From: Gigantopelta aegis
Taxonomy: Eukaryota > Mollusca > Gastropoda > Neomphalida > Peltospiridae
Length of the DNA: 64,000 nt
Assembly (NCBI RefSeq): GCF_016097555.1
Contig: NC_054707.1
Coordinates: forward strand, 83,869,621-83,933,620
Direction of reading: 5' to 3'
The notes under the pieces were generated by a model. That model ran no database searches. It was not told the origin of the DNA and saw nothing but the letters and a program-made list of their open reading frames with translations. The position numbers and the translations under genes are program-made. This document shows, in pieces, positions 10,966 through 22,023 of this stretch. The first letter of the stretch is position 1, and every line of letters starts with the position of its first letter.

Positions 10966-11364
10966 AGTTTGTTCTCATATACTAAATACTAGATATATTA
11001 TAGCTTGGCACTCTCTCATTTTTTCTTCTTATTTAAGAAAGAAAAAATCTACAAAGGTTATAAAATACTAATATTTATACTCCTTCAATAAACAAAATCT
11101 CCATTTTGTTCCTAGAATACTGTATATAGTACAAAATGGTATACAGTATTCTAGGAACAAAATGGTATACAAAATGGTATACAGTATTCTAGGAACAAAA
11201 TGGTATACAGTATTCTAGGAACAAAATGGAGATTTTGTTTACTGAAGGAGTATAAATATTAGTATTTTATAACCTTTGTAGATTTTTTCTTTCTTAAATA
11301 AGAAGAAAAAATAAGAGAGTGCCAAGCTATAATATATCTAGTATTTAGTATATGAGAACAAACT
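10966..11364. repeat. Large inverted repeat (fold-back), 161-bp arms
   Basis: The left arm 10966-11126 and right arm 11204-11364 are inverted copies of equal length with only a few mismatches. The 77-bp centre (11127-11203) consists of short repeats of GTATACAGTATTCTAGGAAC and ACAAAATG that also end the arms. A diverged third copy of the arm's outer part, in the left-arm orientation, lies at about 11380-11500 (TTATTTAAGAAAGAAAAAAT). No terminal target duplication is evident. It could be a fold-back transposon or a locally inverted duplication. Confidence 0.85.
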
Positions 11365-11919
11365 GAGAGAAACAACAACTCTATTTTGTTCCTAGAATAC
11401 TAATATTTTACATCCAAATGCTAAATCTACTAGACATGCAATTGCTTGGCATATGTTGGCTCATTTTCTGCTCTTATTTAAGAAAGAAAAAATCTGTGTA
11501 TTGATACTAGAAAAAGATAAAGATTTTCTGATGTGTAAATGATTACTGTGGCTGGTGTTTTCTTGATGTATGCACTCAAGTGTATCGCATCATCGGTGCA
11601 GGCTCTGTATTCTTCCCTCGAGAATTCAGCTTAAGGACTTTCAAGTACAAAGGAAATTGTACTTTGTGTATCCCATCTTTCACAGCAACTTAAAGATGTT
11701 AACTCAAAACAAACTGGTCCTTCTGGAGTGGAGGGCATACACTTACTTTAATTGACTCATCGCTTGTTCTGTTAAAAATGACGTATGTGTAAGTATCACG
11801 ACAGAAATCACTAATGCATTACGTATTAAGTTCAGTTTTAGTTACTGTATGTGAAGATAATTAATAAGTGTTTAACAGAACATGCAGGCTGTCTGAACGC
11901 AGGTTTGGTACTAAAAGTA

Positions 11920-12004
11920 AAAAGTTTGTTTTGTTTAACTAGAGCACATTGATTTATTTATTAATCATCTGCTATTGGATGTCATACATTTGGTTACTTT
12001 GAAG
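11920..12004 (-). mobile_element. SINE tail-side fragment
   Basis: AAAGTTTGTTTTGTTTAACT, then AGAGCACATTGATTTATT, then CTATTGGATGTCATACATTT match the 3' third of the SINE in reverse. The head and core are missing. Confidence 0.75.
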
Positions 12005-12111
12005 AATTTAGTATTTGTTGGCTATGCTCCTATTTAGTTATAAAATAATATGGGTATTTTATTAAAGTATCTTTTTTTGATAAGTTAAATTGAGTCCAGT
12101 CAATCTCAGCC

Positions 12112-12412
12112 TTAAAAGTTTGGTACTTTTTACTGTGTTGTTAGCTGTTTGGTTTGAAAAGTTTGGTACTTTTTGTACCATGTTGTTAGCTGTTTGGTTT
12201 GAAAAGTTTGGTACTTTTTGTACCATGTTGCTAGCTGTTTGGTTTGAAAAGTTTGGTACTTTTTGTACCATGTTGTTAGCTGTTTGGTTTGAAAAGTTTG
12301 GTACTTTTTGTACCATGTTGTTAGCTGTTTGGTTTTAAAAGTTTAGTACTTTTTACCATGGTGCTAGCTGTTTGGGGAAAAGTTTGTTTTTACCATGTTG
12401 CTAGCTGTTTGG
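12112..12412. repeat. Minisatellite, 45-bp unit, about 6.5 copies
   Basis: Unit built on GGTACTTTTTGTACCATGTT plus GTTAGCTGTTTGGTTTGAAA AGTTT. Each central unit holds the palindrome GGTAC-TTTTT-GTACC. The edge units are diverged and shortened (12121-12140 and 12340-12412). Confidence 0.93.
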
Positions 12413-12422
12413 TTATAGGTAT

Positions 12423-12573
12423 GTCCCTTTGGTTTTAAAACTTTACCCTACCCCTTTAACAATACAGTTGTGTCCCTTTGGTTCTGAAACCTTACCCTAC
12501 CCCTATAATAATGAGCGTGTCCCTTTGGTTTTAAAACCTAACTCTACCCTAAAATAATGTGGGTGTGTCCCTT
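12423..12573. repeat. Diverged tandem repeat, about 48-bp unit
   Basis: GTCCCTTTGGTTTTAAAACC blocks start at 12423, 12472, 12519 and 12567 (the last partial), each followed by TACCCTACCCC-like sequence. Much more diverged than the adjacent 45-bp array. Confidence 0.8.
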
Positions 12574-13939
12574 AAAGTGATATTAATAAATGTTCTTGTG
12601 ACAAGTGAAATGTGGTGAAATCAATGTGAGTGAAGTATTTGCTGGCGATGTTCGTGTTTGCTTGTTTCGAGTCTGTGGAAGCCATTAGACCATCTGCTCA
12701 CAGTGATGGATTGTGCAGCCATAACGCTGTGTCTCTAAACCTGTTTAAAACATCCCAAAGAGTTGTTCACTTTTTTCTCTGTTTGTTTTATGCTTTGATT
12801 GTTGCAATGTGCTTGTTTATTGCCCACTACGATGTCTCTATCATGTTTTGTAATATCAAAATAGACGTTCCCCAATGTCGAGATTTTCTGGGACACAAGA
12901 GAGAGAGAGAGTTTGTGTGGGCAATAACATAAAATGAAATGCCAATCCTGTAGTGAAAAACAAAAAGAAAGTATGAGTGGGATAAGTACTTAAACCTTGT
13001 GATGACAAATCATGAATAAGGATTCAACGGGTTTTATTGAAAAACCAACACATATACAGGTTGTTGGGGTTTTTAAAGTTTAACTTCATGTCCAGGGCAC
13101 TGACCTTAAGGAATGTTAGCAATGTTTCATGTTAACTCTTTAAAACTGTTAGTCATAATATTCCATAGTGAAAAGAAAAGAATCCCGCAGATGCAATCAA
13201 AACTCAGATAACAGGGTTTTTAAACCGTTTTCAGTATTTTGAACTAATTATTTTATTGAAATGAAACTAAATAAAATCATAGTTAACAGGCTTATAATGG
13301 TTTTTAATACATGTATTTTGAAATAATTGTATGGCTGAAATCAAACTAAACAAAAACAGAGGTAACAAACATGCAGGCTTACAACTGTTTTCAGTATTTT
13401 GAAATAATTATATGATTAAAATGAAACTAAATAAAATGGCTTCCCAAAAACTAACACCAAGTAAATGTTTGATTAGTCCCAATGAAGGAAATGTTTGATT
13501 AGCAGCATCACAGCATATTGTTTAATCAGATATTGTAAGGTGTCCAACAAAACTATATATAAACATATACATGTAAGTGAGACATTTGATTAATTAGTGA
13601 ATGATACAGTATACAACTTCTTGCTGTCACCTAAGCTACAGCAGCAACATGTATTAAATTATAAACTGTATTTCCTCACATCAAGGGCCTCCTACAGTAA
13701 CTGAAGAATGGACAAAACGAAAAATGAACACAAACAAAATCTAAATAAACACTTTCAGCTTTGGTTTTCCTCCACTATATACTTGGATTACACCAGCAGT
13801 TCCTAACATGGAAACATATATTCAGAGAAGAAGAATCCTCAAATTCAGTGACAAAGCATTTGACATTTGAATATTTCCTCCGCAACAAAAATGTGCTCTA
13901 TTTGGTGCTAATAGTTTGCTGCCAACAATAGTATTTGCC
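12574..13939. other. AT-rich sequence without recognised gene
   Basis: Contains diverged local duplications around 13180-13430 (GTTTTCAGTATTTTGAAATA-type blocks) and a 94-codon open frame from ATG 12648 whose start is hydrophobic but which matches no family I know. I do not call a gene. Confidence 0.45.
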
Positions 13940-14570
13940 AGTGTATTCTAAAAGCAATTAGTCACAAATTGTTTCAGTTTAGCACCGTGGACCAATGACA
14001 CAAACCTTTTCCAAACACGGTGAAGGTGATGCAGTAAGTGGCTTTTGTTGGGCCCTGTTTGCATTGTTTCTTGAGCGTTGGTGATGTTTGCTTTGTTTCT
14101 GGTAGGGTGGTGATGGCAGCCCACACCTGTGTGACCTGATGCCCAGTGTGTACATGCCGATTCTGAGAAATTTACTGGTTTACTCATCACAATCGCTTGG
14201 GATTAACACAAAAATTTCCACACTCACTCTGCAAGCAGACAGTGACCTCTGACCCAAGATCTGCCACACTGTGCGGCTTAGCGACACAGCGCCATGCCAT
14301 GTGATGGGTAGTAAGAACGGATCTGGTCGCTGTGGCGCCCGTGTGGAGATAATGCCTCATTTTACCTATGTCTTGCACATTGTTGTCATCACCACCTAAG
14401 ATCAGTTCTTCTTTACAGTGTGATCCACCCAAGTAAACAGAGCATCAAGATGCTTCACAACGCTCATTTAACATTTGCATTGCTCAAGTTCTTCAAGTGC
14501 ATGTGCTGATTTGGCTGTAGGTGATGTTAGGGTGGAATGGTGTGTGGTGCACGGTGCAGAAAGCTTGTAA
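13940..14570. other. Island of higher-complexity sequence, candidate regulatory DNA
   Basis: Non-repetitive, more GC-balanced than its surroundings, with no long ATG-initiated frame that resembles a protein. It looks like a conserved non-coding element or a hidden exon, but only alignment to related genomes could tell. Confidence 0.25.
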
Positions 14571-16230
14571 CCGGATATAATCTTAGAAATTGTTTATTTT
14601 TTTATGTGACATATTAAATCATTATTAAATTTATAGGACATAGCAGTATGTTGCTGCTTTTTTTTTTGCATTCAGATTCTTGGAAAATGAATGGACAGAC
14701 CTATATAATGGTCCAAGAACTTTGCAACAGAAATTCAAAATAGAAAGACATCCCCAGTTAAAAAGTCCTGGAGTGTCAATAATTGTTTTTATTTATTTAT
14801 TAATTTTTTTGGCAACTTATAAGGAGCACAGTTGTATTTTCAGTTTACCCTGCTCTATAGTCAATTTATAAATATGAGTAAATGAAAATATTTACTTGTT
14901 ATTTTTTAAATGAGTAAATAAAAATATTTACTTGTTATTTTTCAAATGACTAAATAAAATTATTTGGTTGTTATTTTTTATGAGCATGTAATTTTTAAAG
15001 TATAAACTCTGAATTTAAGAACAAAAATAACTAAATATTTTGCAACTTCAATACTGCTTCTTTAATTTAACATGTTAAAGTTAAAGATTGTTTTGTTTAA
15101 TAACAACGCTAGAACACATTGTTAAAATGTTAATTAGTTAAAGGTTAATTAATATGTTTAAACACTAAGGTACAGCTTTGTATCACATAACTCCATTTAT
15201 TCAACAATTACATCATACAAAACTTGTCAAATAACAGATCTCCCACACATTTCAAACAGAATTATATCTAAAACATTTCATGCAACAATTGGTCGATAAC
15301 TTGTTTGAGTCTGGCAGAGATAATGTTCCTGACAATCTAAATTATGATTATACAGCGAAGTTTTGCTTGAGAAGTGAAATTAAAAAGAAAAGCCAGCCAC
15401 TGTGGAATGCATACTTCCTTGCCAGACATTGCCTGGCCTAATGATAATTGTACGTAGACTGCTTCTCATACGATGGTTTCACTTAATCCGACGACCCTAC
15501 CAAGCCAAGCTTATTATTTTTGAAATTCATATGCGACTAATTTGCTGAAAAGAAAAATGTTCAAACGGCTTTTAGCGTTGACTTCCTGTACGAAGGAGTT
15601 TCCTGGTTGTCTTAAATGGAAGTAATCGTCATCTTTATGATTCTCAATGCAACTTAACAATCGGCTTCTCTCAGCAAGAAGGAAAATGCTTGAGTAAATT
15701 AGCTCCAATTGCTTTGACCTGAAGAACAATTTCACAGGCACTCACGTCTGATTGAAACTTGGTAAAGATGTAATAAGCAGAGTTCTCCTTAATGAAGGGG
15801 CACTGTTCGTTAATGTTAAAACAAGAAACTCGTGTAATCAGGCTTTCGTTTGATACAACACTTTTAGTCGGGTAAAAACCCTTAAATTACATCAGATTAT
15901 TTTTTATTATTATTATATTGTGTACGTAAAAAAGGTGAATTGTAGATTTCACTCAAGAAAAATAAAATATTGTTGAATGAAATAAAAAATTAAACAAAGA
16001 ATGTTTTAGGTTTTTAAAAAAGTATTATACAAAAATATAAAACAGAAGTAAAATAAGCTGACATATATACATTAGTAAATACATTTCTTATTTCAACTGT
16101 AAAATTACAACAAAGAAAAAACATTTACTATAACCCAAACAGATACATTGATGGAACTTTGTTTTAGCCAGAATATAGTCTCTTTTTTTTTTCTACTTTA
16201 ATTTTAATATTTAGTTTGTTCCTAAAATTA
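14571..16230. other. AT-rich sequence; short SINE-tail remnant
   Basis: Very AT-rich, with local duplications at 14870-14960 (AAATGAGTAAAT-type) and a SINE-tail-like piece at about 15077-15125 (AGATTGTTTTGTTTAATAAC). No gene recognised. Confidence 0.5.
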
Positions 16231-16590
16231 AAATAAAAGCTAAATACTGACAAACCTACTACTAATATTGAAATAAAAGTTAAATACTGACAAACCTACT
16301 ACTAATATTGAAATAAATGCTAAATACTGACAAACCTACTACTAATATTGAAATAAAAGCTAAATACTGACAAACCTACTACTAATATTAAAATAAAAGC
16401 TAAATACTGACAAACCTACTACTAATATTAAAATAAAAGCTAAATACTGACAAACCTACCACTAATATTGAAATAAAAGCTAAATACTGACAAACCTACC
16501 ACTAATATTGAAATAAAAGCTAAATACTGACAAACCTACCACTAATATTGAAATAAAAGCTAAATACTGACAAACCTACTACTAAAATGG
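16231..16590. repeat. Minisatellite, 40-bp unit, 9 copies
   Basis: AAATAAAAGCTAAATACTGA then CAAACCTACTACTAATATTG, starting at 16231 and every 40 bp to 16551. It ends about 10 bp before the TTAA target of the adjacent MITE. A CTACCAC subtype occupies consecutive units (16457-16549), evidence of local unit duplication. Confidence 0.95.
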
Positions 16591-16603
16591 AGGTTTTTTT
16601 TAA

Positions 16604-17025
16604 AGGGACAGACCCTAGTTTCAACCCGTGAAAACTAACACTTAGTTTACTTAAAGGGACAGACCCTAGTTTAAACCCGTGAAAACTAACACTTAGTTTA
16701 GTTAATCTACAAACCTGTAACACATTTCGATAAAGTTACAATTGAGTGAAACATGAGTGTGACTTTGAAATGGTGAAACACCCTCTAAAAATAGCCTAAA
16801 ACTCGACTCCATTACAGTAACTTCTCAGACACGCATGTGTTTTTAAAAATATGAGAAATCTATTTTGTGATATTTGAAACACCAGGATGACCAAAATCAC
16901 TTCAAATGTATGAAAATTGATCCACTAAACCATAAAATCTAAGTAAAGTATCATTTCAGTTACAAAAAAACTGCCTATAATAGTAAAAAATAAGCGTTAG
17001 TGTTTAAAAACTAGGGTATGTCCCT
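16604..17025. mobile_element. MITE with TTAA target duplication (piggyBac-like ends)
   Basis: Terminal inverted repeats of the type AGGGACAGACCCTAGTTT ... CTAGGGTATGTCCCT with TTAA directly outside at 16600-16603 and 17026-17029. A TTAA duplication is the hallmark of piggyBac-type transposition. The left end is duplicated in tandem with a 51-bp step (second end at 16655, again preceded by TTAA at 16651-16654), so either two insertions nest at TTAA sites or a terminal block was duplicated. No open reading frame: non-autonomous. The superfamily assignment rests on the TTAA only. Confidence 0.75.
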
Positions 17026-17339
17026 TTAAAACAAATTTATTTTTTATTTTTTATAGAAAATGAATATTGTGGTGTATTGACTTTATACTACATCACATTA
17101 ATAAATTAGTCCATGTAATCTAATATTAATATTATCTAGTCATCCGAAAACTGCAAGAACGATCATTTCATTCAGGGGTTGCTTACACACGTTTTGTTTC
17201 ATGTAAACTATGTTTCATTTGCACATCCAGTTTAGGATACATGTGTATTACACAAAATCAAATGGGTTATGCAAATTTTTCATTTTCAGTGGTATTTTAT
17301 TATTACAAATATATCATCGTAAAAACAATTCTGGATTCG

Positions 17340-17510
17340 GCACTTCTACATGTGTCATGGGCGTAGGAAGGTGCTAAAAAGGGGGGCGTGCACACACACA
17401 CACATATATATAAATACATGTATAAATATATAAAAACCATCACTGCTGCTACAAAGTGGGGGGCACAAGCCTCCTCCCCCCCCACCCCACTTCCTACGTC
17501 AATGTATGTG
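17340..17510. mobile_element. Short GC-rich repeat element with inverted ends
   Basis: Starts GGGCGTAGGAAGGTG and ends CACTTCCTACGTCAATG, which are imperfectly inverted. It contains (CA)n, a TATATAAATA stretch and AAAGTGGGGGGCACAAG followed by a C-rich run. A related copy lies at 18509-18625. Probably a MITE-like family; target duplication not clear. Confidence 0.5.
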
Positions 17511-18308
17511 CATGCGTGAGTGCGTGTGTATGTGTGCGTGCGTGCATGATGTCTGGTTGATCAAGTCTGTAATTTTTATCTTTTTACAATTTATTACAGC
17601 TCAGGTTTTCTTTTAACATTTGTAAAAGCAAAATGACCATGCCGAACAGAAGACAATGAGTACAGAAATGAAAAATGTGGCTTATCTAAAGTGATAGTGG
17701 CCGATCATAAGGGAGGTAAGTTATGGAGCAACCAAGACTTGCAGGCAGTACCATAAATGACTGAAGAGGTGATAAGGTCATTATGGGGTCCCAGACTCCC
17801 AGCTCCTGACTGGCTCTTGTACTTACACAATGATCAACAATGTAACACAATGATGTACAGTGTAACACAATGATGTATAACATGGGGATCAAAGAGGGTC
17901 AAAACCAAAGTGTGGATTCCTTTTAACTGTGAGGGCTACTGGCTTTGTGAAGAAACAAAAGCGCTTTTCAGAGGCAAGTACAATGCTTTTATGGCAAGTC
18001 CATAAACAAAGTTTATATGTTAAGTTATCGGGCTAGATAAACCATGCCTTGTCTTGCTATCAGCTGCAGAATGGTCCCGCTGATTCCAGAGGGCTGCCGG
18101 TGTGATTCCGTCTGGAAGAGCCATTATGGGCCGGAACAACAGTGGGTGACATATGGGCATGTAATAACCTCCACAAACACCCAGGCACACTAGGATAGCC
18201 AAAACAAAATCCCATCAAATAATGTTCTACTTAGAAGTGGTGGCAATCGTGTGTTTGGATAAACATTCTGTGAATTATTAAGGCACAGGGTTCCTTGTGA
18301 AATCAGGG
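17511..18308. other. Unique sequence, no gene recognised
   Basis: A GT-rich run at 17516-17550 and short duplicated pieces (TAACACAATGATGTA at 17840-17880). No supported feature. Confidence 0.45.
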
Positions 18309-18511
18309 GTAGAATGTAGCTCAGTGGTAAAAGTTATAGTTTGTTTTGTTTAACGACACAACTAGAGTACATTGATTTAGTAATCATCAGCTGCTGGATG
18401 TCAAACATTTAGTAATTTTGACATATAGTCTTAGAGAGGAAACAATTTTCTATTAGTAGCAGGGGATCCTTTATATGCACCTTCCCACAGACAGGACAGC
18501 ACATACCACAG
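18309..18511 (-). mobile_element. SINE copy preceded by a tRNA-like head piece
   Basis: 18309-18332 (GTAGAATGTAGCTCAGTGGT) is a plus-strand pol III A-box-like head fragment. It joins directly at 18331 a minus-strand SINE (AGTTTGTTTTGTTTAACGAC to CAGGACAGCACATACCACA). The SINE is truncated before its own head at 18511, where the GC-rich repeat begins. Confidence 0.75.
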
Positions 18512-18625
18512 TGCCGTAGGAAGGTGCAAAAAAGTAGGGGGGCACACTTTTATATTTACACAATTTTATACTATTATAAAGCCAATATAAAGCAAAATAT
18601 CTGAAAAGTGGGGGGCACATACTCC
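18509..18625. mobile_element. Second copy of the GC-rich repeat element
   Basis: GTGCCGTAGGAAGGTGCAAA ... TAGGGGGGCACAC and AAAAGTGGGGGGCACATAC match the two edges of 17340-17510, with a different AT-rich middle. It abuts the truncated SINE. Confidence 0.5.
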
Positions 18626-19177
18626 AGTGAGTTTCATGTCTTTTGACAAAATGTCACAATAACCAGATATTAGACACCAAACAACCATAATTTAAAATGA
18701 GCTGAGGTATTGATTTTTCTTTGGACATCAGAAAAAGCTGACTGCTAAAACGCACATTAAATATTACAACCTCTATTTTTTAAGGGATCTAAAATAGCCA
18801 GAATGATTTTTAAATTCCTGGATTTCCCCCAGTTATTTTGATCACAAATAATAATACTTTTACATCTCTTTTGCCTATACATATGCATTATTTTACACCT
18901 ACTGTGAAACTTCTTTGTTTCAAGTTTCAACATGCTATTAAAAATTAAGATTCAATTTTCTAAGAGTTATATCCCTTTGTATATAATACTGCATTGCATT
19001 GCACAAAAACTTTACAAATGTTTGATTTTTCATCATATATCATAAGTGGATGCATTAGGCTATATGAAGCATAACCAAACTTCCTTTTGAAGGATTTGAA
19101 CCATATACTTTTAGGGCAAATGTCCTTTCAATGTAATACTATATTGATATGCTGCACTTAGTGTTCACAGAGACAAA
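18626..19177. other. AT-rich sequence, nothing recognised
   Basis: Left flank of the intact Tc1 element; no gene or tandem structure seen. Confidence 0.5.
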
Positions 19178-19179
19178 TA

Positions 19180-19205
19180 TACTACTCAAAAGAATTTAAG
19201 GGTCA
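19180..19205. repeat. Left TIR of Tc1 element
   Basis: 26 bp identical, in reverse complement, to 20759-20784; transposase-binding end of the element, preceded by the TA target site. Confidence 0.95.
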
Positions 19206-19392
19206 AAAATTTATAACCAAATAAGTTTCAGAGTGTATTAGATTGATGATGTAAACTACACCAAAAATTTAATTTATTTTTCCATATTTACAAAAACCCA
19301 CAAATAAACGTCACTGTATACAAGAAAGTCACATGACATGCTGTCAAAGTTGAAGGTTGTCAAACATGGATTTTACACATTAGAACATTCGT

Positions 19393-20418
19393 TTAATAGT
19401 GTGTAAATCCACCCCTGGTGCGAATACACTCGACACATCGTTGCCTCATGCTGTTGATCAGACGTCTGAAGAACTCTTGGGGAATGGCCTGCCACTCTGC
19501 CATAAGAAGTTGACCCAGATCATGAAGGTTGGCCGGAGGGGCATGGTTATCCCGAACTCTCCTGCCTAATTCGTCCCAGGCGTTCTCTATAGGGGCCAAG
19601 TCAGGCGAATATGCTGGCCAATCCATCCTGGCGATACCTTGTTGTCTGAGAAAGTCCGTTACCACCCTGGCGCGGTGGGGTCTGGCATTGTCATCCTGCA
19701 GAACTGCCCCGCCGCCAATCTGCTGAAGGCCTGGGAGAACCAACGGCCGGATAATCTCATTCAGATAGCGGATTCCATTCAGATTGCCATCCACCACATA
19801 GAGGGGGGTCCTGTGGTGGATAGAGATGCCGCCCCACACCATGACGCTGCCACCACCGAACCGGTGACGTTGTCTAACGTTAACGTCAGCGAAGCGCTCC
19901 CCAGGATGTCTGTAGACACGAACCCGACCGTCGTTGAACTGGAGACTAAACCTGGACTCATCAGTGAACGTCACTTGACCCCACTGAACACGTTGCCACC
20001 GCAGATGAAGCGTGCACCAGTGACGTCTGGCCGTTCTGTGACGTGGTAGGAGTGGTTGTCGAACAGCCTGGCGACGGCAGTGTAGATTATTGGCTCTCAG
20101 ACAATTGCGTATGGTTTGATCAGACACTCGAGTTCCAGTCGCAGTCCGCAGATTGTCACGTAATCGGCGTGCAGTGGTTGTGCGTTGACGTAGAGCCATA
20201 TTGGTGATGTAGTGGTCCTCTCTATTTGTAGTGCTTCGGGGTCTTCCCGAACGTGGACGATTTCGAACAGAATTCGTTGCTTGGTACCGTTGCCACAGTC
20301 GGCCAACGACACTCTGACTGACACCAAGTCTCAGAGCAACATTTCTTTGCGTATTGCCATCCTGAAGCCAAGCAATAGCCCTTCCTCGATCTTCGATAGT
20401 CAGTTGAAGTCGTACCAT
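19393..20418 (-). CDS. Tc1-family transposase, 341 aa, DD34E
   Basis: Cut-and-paste transposase that binds the TIRs and excises and reinserts the element at TA sites in the nucleus. I start at the ATG at 20418 (MVRLQLTIEDRG), which is the usual Tc1 opening; the open frame extends 12 codons upstream without another ATG. Residues about 5-50 form the first helix-turn-helix (QRNVALRLGVSQSVV). A basic RPRSGRP linker (residues 54-60) resembles the GRPR AT-hook motif. A second helix-turn-helix follows to about 115. The catalytic core shows FTDESRF (Asp153), GGGSVMVWGGIS near 188-199, DNARPH (Asp243) and SPDLAPIENAW (Glu278); exactly 34 residues separate the second Asp from the Glu. The C-terminus ends SMRQRCVECIRTRGG, also typical. 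Length and all motifs are complete, with no stops or frameshifts. Confidence 0.96.
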   Translation of the reverse strand: MVRLQLTIEDRGRAIAWLQDGNTQRNVALRLGVSQSVVGRLWQRYQATNSVRNRPRSGRPRSTTNREDHYITNMALRQRTTTARRLRDNLRTATGTRVSDQTIRNCLRANNLHCRRQAVRQPLLPRHRTARRHWCTLHLRWQRVQWGQVTFTDESRFSLQFNDGRVRVYRHPGERFADVNVRQRHRFGGGSVMVWGGISIHHRTPLYVVDGNLNGIRYLNEIIRPLVLPGLQQIGGGAVLQDDNARPHRARVVTDFLRQQGIARMDWPAYSPDLAPIENAWDELGRRVRDNHAPPANLHDLGQLLMAEWQAIPQEFFRRLINSMRQRCVECIRTRGGFTHY

Positions 20419-20758
20419 TGTCGAATTTGGAGTGTGCACCGTACACGAACGCAAGCTCCAATTATACGGAAATTCAGCATTGGGAACATGGAATACACGT
20501 GCAAAGCGTGCAAATGAAGCGCTTTGTGAAAAAGCAAGTTATGGGCACTTAGCAGACCTTTCGCTTTCGCCCTAATTTACGTGCAAATGTAACCATGTTT
20601 TCGCCATTAGAACTAGTCGACAGTGTCAATGACAGTGGATTTTAATTCATTTATGGGTTGCTTAGACCCACTTTCGTCAAAATGGAACAATACCATGCGT
20701 GACATTATGGTCTAGCTAATATAATTGACATTCAGAAAATAATGTCGAAAATATCGTC

Positions 20759-20784
20759 TGACCCTTAAATTCTTTTGAGTAGTA
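20759..20784. repeat. Right TIR of Tc1 element
   Basis: Perfect inverted partner of 19180-19205, followed by TA at 20785-20786. Confidence 0.95.
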
Positions 20785-20786
20785 TA

Positions 20787-22023
20787 TATAGAACATATCT
20801 GGAAAACCTGAATAGAGTTCTAGTTATTCTGAAGTTTGCAAATCTGAATGACAAAACCAGAAACATTTTGGGTTGTTTTTTAAATCTCAGAACGTGATGT
20901 AACAGGTTGACAGTCCATGTCAGTTTAAAGTAGCGAAACCAACATGCATGAACTATTGTGTCCTGACACATCCAGTTTTAAATATCTTTTGACCTGAAAG
21001 TATTTTTTATAAGCTTACATCATCAAGAGATAAACACAAGTGTCATTTTAATTATTTGTAACATTTTATTGAAATGAACATGCCCATTATTCTCCAACTT
21101 AGCCAAATCTGTTAGTCACTTCAGTTCGTCTATATGATTAACAAAACTTATTCAACTCATTACATAGGTTCGAATAATTTTAAACATATAAAATGTTTAG
21201 CTGCAACTGATGTAGGTAGCATTAAGTGCCACCTATGATACAAAGTAATATTGTGGTTATCTCCCCTGACTACACATTACAATGGCAGCATTTTTTAAAT
21301 TTTCTTCTTTTTTTTGGTGTGTGTTGTTTTATTAGTCTTATAACAATTTACAGGTAACACTAGTATCTCACCTATAAAAAGTTATCTCCCATAAATTTTA
21401 CCATTTTTATTAACTTTTATAAAGGTAGCCAAGAAAAGCATGTAAATAAGCAACATAATGTTAATAATATGCTGATATTACGACAATGCGAGAAATAATT
21501 GATATGAAAAAAGTCTGAAGGGGACACAAATGAGAATATGAAAAACAGAGAAGATTTAACTGCACCTGAGGACAAAGAAGAATATTGACCACTGGAAATG
21601 AATTTAATGAAATAAAAAACAGCACCACTGACTCTAGTATTAATAAAGACAGAGGAAGGCGACGTTTGTTGAAGGACATCTCAGCTCATTGTTATAAAGT
21701 CACCGAAGCTATTTCCCAAAGTACTCGCTGTTCCTCTGTCACATAAAATGCATTTGGTGTAATACTACCGGCAGGATGACTAGACACATAGGCTCAGATT
21801 TATGAAGCCCGTTTTTCTTAAATGCAGGTGTTTAAGCATTGTAAATGTATGTAGTTACATACGTGTAAGTTATAAACAGGCTTCGTAAATTTGGCCAATA
21901 TTGTTTAAAATAAATAAAAATTATGCCCGAGATTTAATGGGAGAATAACATTTTACACTGCCAAATAACCAGGTCAGTGATATTAATCAGTGACTCTTGG
22001 TGTTAGATGTTCAGCATATTGCA
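20787..22023. other. AT-rich sequence, no gene recognised
   Basis: Right flank of the Tc1 element. Short open frames only; nothing recognisable on either strand. Confidence 0.5.

Larger units (their letters stand above)
19180..20784 (-). mobile_element. Complete-looking Tc1-family (DD34E) transposon
   Basis: A 1605-bp element with perfect 26-bp terminal inverted repeats (19180-19205 and 20759-20784, outer sequence TACTACTCAAAAGAATTTAA) and TA duplications directly outside at 19178-19179 and 20785-20786. It carries one uninterrupted transposase gene on the minus strand, with 366 bp of leader and 187 bp of downstream sequence before the right and left ends. Perfect TIRs plus an intact frame suggest a young insertion that may still be mobile. 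Its GC content is clearly higher than the flanking DNA, as expected for a recently arrived coding element. Confidence 0.96.

Noticed and set aside
10730-11071. 113-codon plus-strand frame with LINE-like flavour
   Set aside because: Runs into the inverted-repeat arm; no reverse transcriptase or zinc-knuckle motif found.
19529-20049. Plus-strand frames inside the Tc1 element
   Set aside because: Shadows of the transposase on the opposite strand.
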